A stretch of 7,980 nucleotides of DNA from Xanthobacteraceae bacterium. Its GTDB lineage: Bacteria > Pseudomonadota > Alphaproteobacteria > Rhizobiales > Xanthobacteraceae. The notes beneath the pieces were generated by a model. It was given only the letters and a program-made list of their open reading frames with translations, was not told where the DNA came from and did not search any database. The stretch lies in NCBI GenBank assembly GCA_025929595.1, contig JAICQA010000120.1, forward strand, positions 1 to 7,980. The letters run 5' to 3'. Position 1 is the first letter of the stretch. Every line of letters begins with the position of its first letter. Below are positions 1 through 5,773 of the stretch, piece after piece. The translations under genes and the position numbers were made by a program.

Positions 1-12
1 CTCTGCGGCACG
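1..12. promoter_or_regulatory. Possible right part of a regulator operator, cut by the window edge
   Basis: The 12 bases CTCTGCGGCACG before the regulator's ATG are identical to 4023-4034. That stretch is the centre and right arm (plus one flanking base) of the perfect inverted repeat at 4017-4033. The left arm would lie outside the window, so completeness cannot be checked. If real, it means the regulator binds next to its own start and controls itself, which is common in the IclR family. The match itself is seen directly; its function is inferred. Confidence 0.4.
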
Positions 13-876
13 ATGACCGACATGGGACGACTGGCCGAAAACCGTTCGCTTGACCGTGGGCTGGATATTCTGAACAGCCTCTCGGTGCACGGCGCCAGCA
101 CGCTGCGCGATCTGCATGTCCGTACCGGGCTGGCCAAGTCGACCATCCGCCGCCTGCTCGGGACGCTGATCAAGCGAAAGATCGTACGCCGCAGCGTCAA
201 CGATCAGCGCTACCGTGCCAACATCTCATTGCCGATGCAGGGCGAAACTGCGCCGCGCGACGGATGGCTCGTCGATTGCGCCGTGCCACACATGATCGAG
301 CTGACGCGGCGCGTCGGCTGGTCATGCGACCTGCACATCTTCGAGCACAACCACAGCCGCGTGATTGAATCGACCCGGCCGCTCAGCCCGTTCTTTCAAT
401 ACGAGCGCGAAATCGACCTTGAAGTCTCGCCCTTCGCATCGGCCGGCGGCCTCGCGGTGCTTTCGACCTGGCTGGACGAGGCGGTGCTCGCGCTCGTGGA
501 CGAGACGGACCAGGACCCGGTGTGGAATCTGGCGCGGCTCGGCCTCTGCAGGGGCGACCTCCTTGCTACCCTCCGGCACATCCGATCTCTTGGCTACGCG
601 TTTCGGATCGACAGCTATCCCGGCGAGACATCGAAGGGGAACAAGCTGCGCGCCATTGCGAGGCCCGTGATGCATCAGGGAGCGGCCGTCGGCGCGCTGG
701 TGATCCTGTGGCCGCGCGACTTTCTCAGCCCGGCGCGCTTCGCGGAAATTCATCTGAAGGGGCTGATGGACTCGGCGGACTGCATCAGTTCGGACCTCGA
801 CCGCATGAGTCCGCGCTCCAGGGAAGCGAGCCGCAGCCGGGGACGGCGCGTGCCTGGCGCGGTGCTGCACGGATAA
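13..876 (+). CDS. IclR-family transcriptional regulator
   Basis: A 287-residue protein of the usual IclR length (about 250-290). The N-terminal winged helix-turn-helix covers about residues 12-75: an R-S-L-D-R-G-L-D-I-L first helix, the recognition region T-G-L-A-K-S-T-I-R-R-L-L (38-49), then a wing ending in Y-R. Residues from about 85 to 265 form the effector-binding domain, with S-P-F-A-S-A-G-G-L-A-V-L (139-150) in the position of the family's conserved ligand-pocket segment and A-V-G-A-L-V-I-L-W (224-232) near its end. The last 20 or so residues are Arg/Ser-rich and look like a disordered tail. No ribosome-binding site is visible in the 12 bases before the ATG and the frame stays open to the window edge, so the true start may lie upstream; Met4 (ATG at 22) is another option. 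It converges on the transporter operon and is the likely regulator of the cluster. The effector is unknown. Confidence 0.9.
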   Translation: MTDMGRLAENRSLDRGLDILNSLSVHGASTLRDLHVRTGLAKSTIRRLLGTLIKRKIVRRSVNDQRYRANISLPMQGETAPRDGWLVDCAVPHMIELTRRVGWSCDLHIFEHNHSRVIESTRPLSPFFQYEREIDLEVSPFASAGGLAVLSTWLDEAVLALVDETDQDPVWNLARLGLCRGDLLATLRHIRSLGYAFRIDSYPGETSKGNKLRAIARPVMHQGAAVGALVILWPRDFLSPARFAEIHLKGLMDSADCISSDLDRMSPRSREASRSRGRRVPGAVLHG

Positions 877-882
877 TCCGCA

Positions 883-2391
883 TCACTCGCGAAAGGCTTC
901 CTCGCGTCTTTTGCCGATCGCGGGCCAGCAAACCAGGATGAGCGCTGCCGCTGAAACGACGATCAGTACCGCGCTGATCGGGTGGTCATAGATATCGACG
1001 AACACCGAAGGGTCCCCGCGCGAAAGAAGCATGGCGCGGCGCAGATGCTCTTCAAGCAGACGCCCGATCACGAAGCCGAGCAAGAACGGCGCCGGCTCGC
1101 AATCGAGCTTGACGAGCACGTAGCCCAGCACGCCGAAGGCGGCCATGACATAGACGTCGAACGAACTGCTGCCGAGACTGAATACCCCGATGCAACACAC
1201 GGCGACGACACCGGGGTAGAGCACGCGATAGGGGATCGCCATGAACTTCACCCAGATCGATATCAGCGGCAAGTTCAGGATCACGAGCATCAGATTGCCG
1301 ATCCACATCGACGCGATCACGCCCCAGAACAGCTCCGGCCGTTCCGTCATCAGATTGGGACCGGGGACGATCCCGTTGATCAGGAGCGCACCGACCATCA
1401 GGGCCATGACGGCGTTGGACGGAATGCCGAGCGTCAGCATGGGGATAAACGACGTCTGCGCGCCGGCATTGTTGGCGGATTCCGGCGCGGCCACGCCTTC
1501 GATGGCGCCCTTGCCGAAGCGCTGCGGATCTTTCGCGATGCGCCGCTCCACCGAGTAGGCGGCAAAAGAGCCGAGGATGGCGCCGCCGCCCGGCAATATG
1601 CCGAGCATGGAGCCAAGCGCCGTGCCGCGCAGGATCGGCGCGACAATGGCCTTCACCTCGTCGCGGGACGGGATGAGATCGCGCACCCGGGAAGCGACCG
1701 CGCTGCGTGTGCGCTCGTTCTCCAGATTGCGCACGACTTCGCCGATGCCGAACACGCCCATGGCGATGGCGACGAAGTTGAAGCCGTCGACGAGCTGTTC
1801 GAGGCCGAAATTGAAACGAGGCGTGCCGGTGTAGATGTCCTGGCCGACGGTACCGAGGAGCAGGCCAAGCACGACCATGGCGATCGCCTTCAGCACCGAG
1901 CCATGCGCGAGGGCGACCGAGGCCGCAAGGCCGAGGACCATGAGCGAGAAATACTCGGCGGGGCCGAAACGAAGCGCAAATTCCGCGAGCGCCGGGGCGA
2001 AGGCCGCAATCAGAAAGGTCGCCATCGTGCCGGCAAAGAACGAGCCGATGGCGGCGGTGAAGAGCGCCAAGCCCGCTTTGCCCTGACGCGCCAATTGGTG
2101 CCCGTCGATCGCGGTCACGACCGAACTGGCTTCGCCCGGCAGGTTGAGCAGGATCGCGGTGGTCGAGCCGCCATACTGCGCGCCGTAATAGATGCCGGCC
2201 AGCATGATCAGCGCCGAAGTCGGCGGCACGCCGAACGTCACCGGCAGGAGCATCGCAATGGTCGGCACAGGACCGAGGCCGGGCAGCACGCCGACCATGG
2301 TGCCGACCAGCACGCCAATGAAGCAGAAGCCGAGATTCTGAAGTGTCAGCGCGTGCTCAAAGCCGACGGCAAGATGCGCGAGCGTTTCCAT
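883..2391 (-). CDS. tctA: TTT transporter large membrane subunit TctA, copy 1
   Basis: A 502-residue polytopic inner-membrane protein that forms the main translocation unit of a tripartite tricarboxylate transporter. The two pseudo-symmetric signature regions are present: G-V-L-P-G-L-G-P (34-41) followed by G-I-Y-Y-G-A-Q-Y-G-G-S-T-T-A-I-L (66-81), then G-I-L-P-G-G-G-A (264-271) with A-P-E-S-A-N-N-A-G (302-310) and G-I-P-S-N-A-V-M-A-L (322-331). I chose the ATG at 2391 and not the longer frame from 2478. It starts 7 bp after the tctB stop, as in copy 2 (6 bp), and the extra 29 residues overlap tctB and are unlike any TctA N-terminus. No strong Shine-Dalgarno sequence is seen, so translational coupling to tctB is likely. 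Compared with copy 2 it has about three extra residues near 465-470. Its stop lies 6 bp from the regulator's stop. Substrate is not predictable from TctA. Confidence 0.95.
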   Translation of the reverse strand: METLAHLAVGFEHALTLQNLGFCFIGVLVGTMVGVLPGLGPVPTIAMLLPVTFGVPPTSALIMLAGIYYGAQYGGSTTAILLNLPGEASSVVTAIDGHQLARQGKAGLALFTAAIGSFFAGTMATFLIAAFAPALAEFALRFGPAEYFSLMVLGLAASVALAHGSVLKAIAMVVLGLLLGTVGQDIYTGTPRFNFGLEQLVDGFNFVAIAMGVFGIGEVVRNLENERTRSAVASRVRDLIPSRDEVKAIVAPILRGTALGSMLGILPGGGAILGSFAAYSVERRIAKDPQRFGKGAIEGVAAPESANNAGAQTSFIPMLTLGIPSNAVMALMVGALLINGIVPGPNLMTERPELFWGVIASMWIGNLMLVILNLPLISIWVKFMAIPYRVLYPGVVAVCCIGVFSLGSSSFDVYVMAAFGVLGYVLVKLDCEPAPFLLGFVIGRLLEEHLRRAMLLSRGDPSVFVDIYDHPISAVLIVVSAAALILVCWPAIGKRREEAFRE

Positions 2392-2398
2392 GGCGCGC

Positions 2399-2863
2399 TC
2401 AAAAGCCGCCGACCCAGGGGCCGAACAGCGACAAGGGCAGTCCGAGACCGAAGACAAAGATCGCGATGCAGCCGACAAGCAGCGCCAGCGTCGTTAAAAA
2501 TGCGGTCACGGGCTTCCATTCGCGCGCGGCGAAGGTGGTGGCGAGTACGGTAAGCGCAAGCGATGTGACCAATCCCAGACCGCGCAGCGTCGCCCCGAAG
2601 AAGACGATCGGAATCGCGATGAGCAGCAACGCGCGCAGCGGAATGGCGCCCACTTCCGGCCCTTCGACGCGCAGCCCGTTGGACAGGATCGCAAGTCCCA
2701 ACAGGGCAAGCAGGATGGTCAACAGCAGCGGAAAATAGCCCGGCCCCATGCGGAAGGCGCTGCCGATCGGCAGGTCAATCATGCCAAGCACAAAGATCGC
2801 GGCAATCGCGATCAGCAGCAGCCCGCACCAGAAATCCTTCGGGCTCTTGATCGAAATCGACAT
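2399..2863 (-). CDS. tctB: TTT transporter small membrane subunit TctB, copy 1
   Basis: A 154-residue protein, typical of TctB, with about four hydrophobic segments (roughly 12-30, 45-63, 78-110 and 120-145). It carries the family motif R-M-G-P-G-Y-F-P (38-45) and a conserved G-P-W-V-G-G end. TctB is the small, poorly conserved membrane partner of TctA. The frame runs open upstream to 3493, but that part overlaps tctC out of frame and is a shadow. The ATG at 2863 gives M-S-I-S-I-K-S-P-K-D-F, matching the start of copy 2 (F-I-K-S-P-K-N-F) and giving the same length. The ribosome-binding site is weak (AAGG about 12 bases upstream). An 89-bp gap containing a strong hairpin separates it from tctC, and tctA follows after 7 bp. 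Confidence 0.92.
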   Translation of the reverse strand: MSISIKSPKDFWCGLLLIAIAAIFVLGMIDLPIGSAFRMGPGYFPLLLTILLALLGLAILSNGLRVEGPEVGAIPLRALLLIAIPIVFFGATLRGLGLVTSLALTVLATTFAAREWKPVTAFLTTLALLVGCIAIFVFGLGLPLSLFGPWVGGF

Positions 2864-2891
2864 GCAGCCGTTCGCCTTCTTCGTTGCGGCG

Positions 2892-2923
2892 AAGCGCCCG
2901 CCGCCGACTGGCGGCAGGCGCTT
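2892..2923 (-). promoter_or_regulatory. Intercistronic RNA hairpin between tctC and tctB
   Basis: The two 14-base arms (2892-2905 and 2910-2923) are complementary at 13 positions, with a 4-base loop. On the transcribed minus strand the one exception becomes a U-G wobble, so the RNA stem is fully paired. No U-run follows the stem, so it is not a standard intrinsic terminator. By analogy with intercistronic hairpins in malE-malF and puf operons, it probably protects the 3' end of the tctC message or attenuates read-through, so that the binding protein is made in excess over the membrane subunits. The structure is seen directly; the role is inferred. Confidence 0.7.
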
Positions 2924-2952
2924 TGACTTGTCCCCGTTTGTCCGTGGGCCTC

Positions 2953-3924
2953 TTACTGGTTGGGCGAGAAGCCCGACGCTTTCACCGCCGGCGCCCAGTG
3001 CGCGGAGTCCTGCTTCTGGATCTTGCCCAGCTCCTCCGGCGTGGTGCCCGTGGCGTAGAGGCCCATCGTCAGGAACTTTTCCTTGATCTCCGGCCGCTTC
3101 ACGGCCGCCGCGAGAATCTTGGAATACTTCTCGCGGATGTCTGCGGGAGTCTTGGCTGGTGCAAATACGGCGTACCAGGACGTGCCGACAATGTCGTAGC
3201 CCGACTCCTTGAAGGTGGGGACTTCGGGCACTAGCGGCGAGCGCTTGGAATCCGACGTCGCAAGAATGCGGATCTTGCCGGCTTTGTGTTGCGCCAGCAG
3301 ATCGCTCGTGGTCGTGACGACGATCGGAATCTGGCCGCCGACGAGATCTGTGAGCGCCGACGCCGATCCCTTGTAGCCGATATGCACAAGGTCGATTCCC
3401 GCCGCCTTGCCGAACAGCACGCCGAAGAAATGCGGCAGTGCGCCGGCGCCGGGGCTGCCATAGCTCGCCTTGTCGGGATTGGCCTTGGCCCACTTGACCA
3501 GCTCGTCCAGGGTTTTCGCCGGCACGTTGGGTCCGACCGCGATGCCGAACTCGAACTCGGCCACCTGTGAAATCGGCGCGAGGTCGGTGAGCGGGTCATA
3601 GCCGAGATTTTTGTACACGTGATTATGGACGGCGACCGCCGCGATCGGTGAAAGCAATATGGTCTTTCCGTCGGGTGCGGCGTTGATCACCGTCCGAACG
3701 CCGGTACGTCCGGCGGCGCCGGTCACGTTTTCGACCACCACCGACTGGCCGTTGAGGCCGGCACGCAAGTTCTCTCCCAGCAGCCGGGCAAGAGCGTCGC
3801 CGATCCCGCCGGCCGAGTACGGAAATACAATCTTGATCGGCTGTTCGAGTTGCGCCCATGCCGGGGCGGCGTTCGCCGCGACCAGCGCGGCGGCGGCAAG
3901 ACTGAGCAGAAAGTGGCGGCGCAT
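2953..3924 (-). CDS. tctC: TTT periplasmic solute-binding protein (Bug/TctC family)
   Basis: A 323-residue protein of standard Bug length. A signal peptide covers residues 1-24: basic M-R-R-H, a hydrophobic Ala/Leu core, and a cleavage motif A-W-A before Q-L-E-Q. The mature part shows Bug landmarks: I-K-I-V-F-P-Y-S-A-G-G (30-40) followed by D-A-L-A-R, V-E-N-V-T-G-A-A-G-R-T-G (64-75), Y-G-S-P-G-A-G (155-161), I-G-Y-K-G-S-A-S-A-L-T-D-L-V-G-G-Q-I (182-199) and S-W-Y-A-V-F-A-P-A-K-T-P (249-260). These proteins bind small, usually carboxylated solutes in the periplasm and deliver them to TctA/TctB. The ATG at 3924 has a strong ribosome-binding site (3929-3937). It is the first gene of its operon and is divergent from the hydrolase gene, so both may answer to the same control region. 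The ligand cannot be read from the sequence; the neighbouring sulfatase suggests an anionic ester. Confidence 0.95.
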   Translation of the reverse strand: MRRHFLLSLAAAALVAANAAPAWAQLEQPIKIVFPYSAGGIGDALARLLGENLRAGLNGQSVVVENVTGAAGRTGVRTVINAAPDGKTILLSPIAAVAVHNHVYKNLGYDPLTDLAPISQVAEFEFGIAVGPNVPAKTLDELVKWAKANPDKASYGSPGAGALPHFFGVLFGKAAGIDLVHIGYKGSASALTDLVGGQIPIVVTTTSDLLAQHKAGKIRILATSDSKRSPLVPEVPTFKESGYDIVGTSWYAVFAPAKTPADIREKYSKILAAAVKRPEIKEKFLTMGLYATGTTPEELGKIQKQDSAHWAPAVKASGFSPNQ

Positions 3925-3928
3925 GGCG

Positions 3929-3937
3929 TTTCCTCCC
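3929..3937 (-). promoter_or_regulatory. Strong ribosome-binding site of tctC
   Basis: On the minus strand GGGAGGAAA lies 4 bases before the ATG at 3924, with its GGAGG core 7 bases before it. It is much stronger than the sites before tctB and tctA in the same operon, which fits high production of the binding protein. Confidence 0.75.
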
Positions 3938-3957
3938 GCATTGTTGCGTCAATTTGC

Positions 3958-3970
3958 TGCGCGAAGCGCA
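3958..3970. repeat. Short inverted repeat in the tctC leader
   Basis: TGCGC-GAA-GCGCA is a perfect 5-bp-arm palindrome with a 3-base centre, about 20 bp upstream of the tctC ribosome-binding site. It may form a small hairpin in the tctC leader RNA or be a further protein-binding site. Its centre (3964) lies 61 bp from the centre of the main operator candidate (4025). It is short enough to occur by chance in GC-rich DNA. Confidence 0.35.
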
Positions 3971-4005
3971 AGCCTCCCCTCGATGGGCCGGTACGCGCAA
4001 CCGCC

Positions 4006-4015
4006 TTTTGCAAAA
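4006..4015. promoter_or_regulatory. AT-rich 10-bp palindrome beside the operator candidate
   Basis: TTTTGCAAAA is a perfect palindrome one base away from the inverted repeat at 4017-4033. It is the most AT-rich spot of the divergent control region. It could be part of a promoter (TTGCAA resembles a -35 element on either strand), but I found no convincing -10 partner at 16-18 bp in either direction. Confidence 0.3.
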
Positions 4016-4016
4016 T

Positions 4017-4033
4017 GTGCCGCTCTGCGGCAC
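4017..4033. promoter_or_regulatory. Candidate operator 1: perfect 7-bp-arm inverted repeat
   Basis: GTGCCGC-TCT-GCGGCAC has perfect 7-bp arms around a 3-base centre. It lies in the 187-bp gap between divergent tctC and the hydrolase gene. IclR-family dimers bind short palindromes of about this size, and an IclR gene is in the cluster. The last 11 bases also occur at 1-11, just before that gene's start. A second imperfect copy follows at 4047-4063, with its centre 30 bp away. Confidence 0.6.
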
Positions 4034-4046
4034 GGAAAGGAAGTCA

Positions 4047-4063
4047 GTGCCGCATCGCGGCGG
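4047..4063. promoter_or_regulatory. Candidate operator 2: imperfect copy of operator 1
   Basis: GTGCCGC-ATC-GCGGCGG has a left arm identical to operator 1 and a right arm matching at the inner 5 of 7 positions. The centre-to-centre distance to operator 1 is 30 bp, close to three helical turns, so two dimers could sit on the same face of the DNA. Repeated arm sequence plus matching 3-base centre makes chance less likely than for a lone palindrome. Confidence 0.5.
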
Positions 4064-4080
4064 GGGCTCGGGCTAGGCTG

Positions 4081-4095
4081 GCCCGCCAACCGGGC
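4081..4095 (+). repeat. Short inverted repeat before the hydrolase ribosome-binding site
   Basis: GCCCG-CCAAC-CGGGC has perfect 5-bp arms and a 5-base loop, ending 2 bases before the ribosome-binding site of the hydrolase gene. In the leader RNA it could form a small hairpin near the site of initiation. It is short, so chance is a real possibility. Confidence 0.3.
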
Positions 4096-4097
4096 AT

Positions 4098-4103
4098 AGG
4101 GGA
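4098..4103 (+). promoter_or_regulatory. Ribosome-binding site of the sulfatase-family gene
   Basis: AGGGGA lies 8 bases before the ATG at 4112. It supports this start, which also gives a protein beginning at the usual place just before the first metal-binding strand of the family. Confidence 0.65.
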
Positions 4104-4111
4104 CGCACATC

Positions 4112-5743
4112 ATGAAAGATCGCACCGCACACAACGTCCTCTGGATTATGGCCGACCAGCTGCGCTGGGATTATCTCTCCTGCTACGGCCATCCGACACT
4201 CGAAACACCCCACATCGACGGCCTCGCCGCACGCGGCGTTCGCTTCGATCGCGCTTATGTGCAGTCGCCGATCTGCGGCGCGTCGCGCATGAGCTATTAC
4301 ACCGGCCGCTATGTCCGGTCGCACGGTTCGACCTGGAACGGCTATCCGTTGCGCGTTGGCGAGCCGACGCTCGGCGATCACTTGCGCCCGCTTGGCGTTC
4401 GGCCGGCGCTCGTCGGCAAGACACACATGACCCCGGATCTCAAGGGCATGGAGTGGCTCGGCATCAAGCCGGACTCGCCCATCGGGGTGACGATCGCCGA
4501 GTGCGGCTTCGAGCCCTATGAGCGCGATGACGGACTGCATCCGTACGGGCCGTACGATCCCGATCCCGACTACGACGACTACCTGCGCAAGAACGGGTTC
4601 GAAGGACGAAACCCGTGGGAGGAATGGGCGAACTCGGCCGAAGGCGACGACGGCGAACTCCTCTCCGGCTGGCTGATGAAATACAACAACCTGCCCGCGC
4701 GCATTCCGGAAGAATATTCCGAGACGCCCTACATGACATCGCGCGCGATCGATTTCATGACGGAAGCGGGCGACCAGCCGTGGCTCTGTCACCTCTCCTA
4801 CATCAAGCCGCACTGGCCCTATATCGTGCCGGCGCCCTATCACAACATGTATGGCGCGAACCAGGTGCTGCCGCCGGTGCGCTCGGAAGCCGAGCGGCGC
4901 GACCCGCACCCCGTGATCGGCGCCTATCAGAACTCGCGCATCTGCCGCGCCTTCTCGCGCGACGAAGTGCGCGCGCGGGTGATCCCGGCCTATATGGGTC
5001 TCATCAAGCAGATCGACGACCAGATGGGGCGGCTCTTCAACTGGATGGAAGAGCGCGGCCTGTTCGAGAACACGATGATCGTGTTCAGCTCCGACCACGG
5101 CGACTATCTCGGCGACCACTGGATGGGCGAGAAGGATTTCTTCCACGAGCCGTCGGTACGCGTGCCGCTCATCATCTACGACCCGCGCAAGGAGGCGGAC
5201 GGCACAAGGGGCAGCGCGTCGAGCCATCTTGTCGAGGGCATCGATCTCGCCGCGACGTTCCTCGAATATTTCGGCGCGCCTGCGAAACCTCACATCATCG
5301 AAGGCCGCACCTTGAGCCCGCTGCTGCACGGTGACGGCAAGCCTGCCAGGTGGCGGCAATACGCGATCTCCGAATACGACTACGGCACACGCTTCGCACG
5401 CGTCGAACTCGGCATCGAAGAGCCGGACGCGCGGCTGATCATGGCCTTTGACGGGCGCTGGAAATACATCCATTGCGAAGGTTTCCGGCCGGTGCTGTTC
5501 GACCTTGAAAGCGATCCGCAGGAATTGACCGATCTCGGTGCCGATCCGCGCTTTGAAGACGTGCGCACGCGCCTTTACGAGGCGATCGGCGTCTGGTCGC
5601 GCAAGCACCACAACCGCATCACCAGGTCGCCGGAGGAGATCGAGCGCATGTCGGCGCGCCAGCCGGCCGGCGTATTGATCGGGGTCTGGGACGAGGCCGA
5701 GTTCGAGGAGCTTTACAAGAAGCCGTTCAGCGAGCGTCCATAA
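4112..5743 (+). CDS. Cytoplasmic sulfatase-superfamily hydrolase (sulfatase / phosphonate monoester hydrolase type)
   Basis: A 543-residue alkaline-phosphatase-superfamily enzyme. Asp15-Gln16 (M-A-D-Q) form the first metal site. The nucleophile motif C-G-A-S-R-M-S-Y-Y-T-G-R begins at Cys55, which a formylglycine-generating enzyme encoded elsewhere would convert to formylglycine. Other expected active-site residues are Arg59, Asn76, Lys103 and His105 (G-K-T-H), His234 (K-P-H-W-P-Y), Asp328-His329 (S-D-H-G-D) and Lys341. Ala57 replaces the common Pro of C-x-P-x-R. The D-Q and D-H pairs recall phosphonate monoester hydrolases and choline sulfatases, while G-K-x-H is sulfatase-like. The C-terminal extension (about 500-543) does not resemble the choline-sulfatase tail. 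There is no signal peptide, so it acts in the cytoplasm on an imported ester. It is divergent from tctC and converges on tctA copy 2 with a 30-bp gap. The family is sure; sulfate versus phosphonate or phosphate ester preference is not. Confidence 0.88.
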   Translation: MKDRTAHNVLWIMADQLRWDYLSCYGHPTLETPHIDGLAARGVRFDRAYVQSPICGASRMSYYTGRYVRSHGSTWNGYPLRVGEPTLGDHLRPLGVRPALVGKTHMTPDLKGMEWLGIKPDSPIGVTIAECGFEPYERDDGLHPYGPYDPDPDYDDYLRKNGFEGRNPWEEWANSAEGDDGELLSGWLMKYNNLPARIPEEYSETPYMTSRAIDFMTEAGDQPWLCHLSYIKPHWPYIVPAPYHNMYGANQVLPPVRSEAERRDPHPVIGAYQNSRICRAFSRDEVRARVIPAYMGLIKQIDDQMGRLFNWMEERGLFENTMIVFSSDHGDYLGDHWMGEKDFFHEPSVRVPLIIYDPRKEADGTRGSASSHLVEGIDLAATFLEYFGAPAKPHIIEGRTLSPLLHGDGKPARWRQYAISEYDYGTRFARVELGIEEPDARLIMAFDGRWKYIHCEGFRPVLFDLESDPQELTDLGADPRFEDVRTRLYEAIGVWSRKHHNRITRSPEEIERMSARQPAGVLIGVWDEAEFEELYKKPFSERP

Positions 5744-5773
5744 CTCGGCAAGCCGCCGGCGCCCGCCCTTCGT

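Larger units (their letters stand above)
883..2863 (-). repeat. Paralogous tctB-tctA block, copy 1
   Basis: This block and 5774-7765 contain the same gene pair in the same order, direction and spacing (1981 and 1992 bp). Stretches are identical at DNA level, for example about 22 bases at 2151-2172 against 7041-7062 in the conserved G-G-S-T-T-A-I region. Overall divergence is too high for a recent duplication; an old duplication or separate acquisition of related pairs both fit. Confidence 0.7.

Noticed and set aside
2392..2478. 29-residue N-terminal extension of tctA copy 1
   Set aside because: It overlaps the end of tctB and is absent from copy 2. The start at 2391 gives the same spacing as in copy 2.
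982..2553. Long plus-strand open frame (523 codons) opposite tctA copy 1
   Set aside because: Antisense shadow of a GC-rich gene. The translation is rich in Arg, Asp, His and Glu without domains, while the opposite strand encodes a clear TctA.
2864..3493. Upstream extension of tctB copy 1 into tctC
   Set aside because: It overlaps tctC out of frame and its translation has no TctB character. The ATG at 2863 matches the paralogue.
4073..5611. Long minus-strand open frame (512 codons) opposite the sulfatase-family gene
   Set aside because: Antisense shadow. There is no recognisable domain, and the plus strand has all catalytic motifs of the sulfatase family.
5744..5773. Possible bidirectional terminator between the hydrolase and tctA copy 2
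   Set aside because: Only very short GC arms are present (such as CGGC-AA-GCCG) and there is no T-run on either strand.
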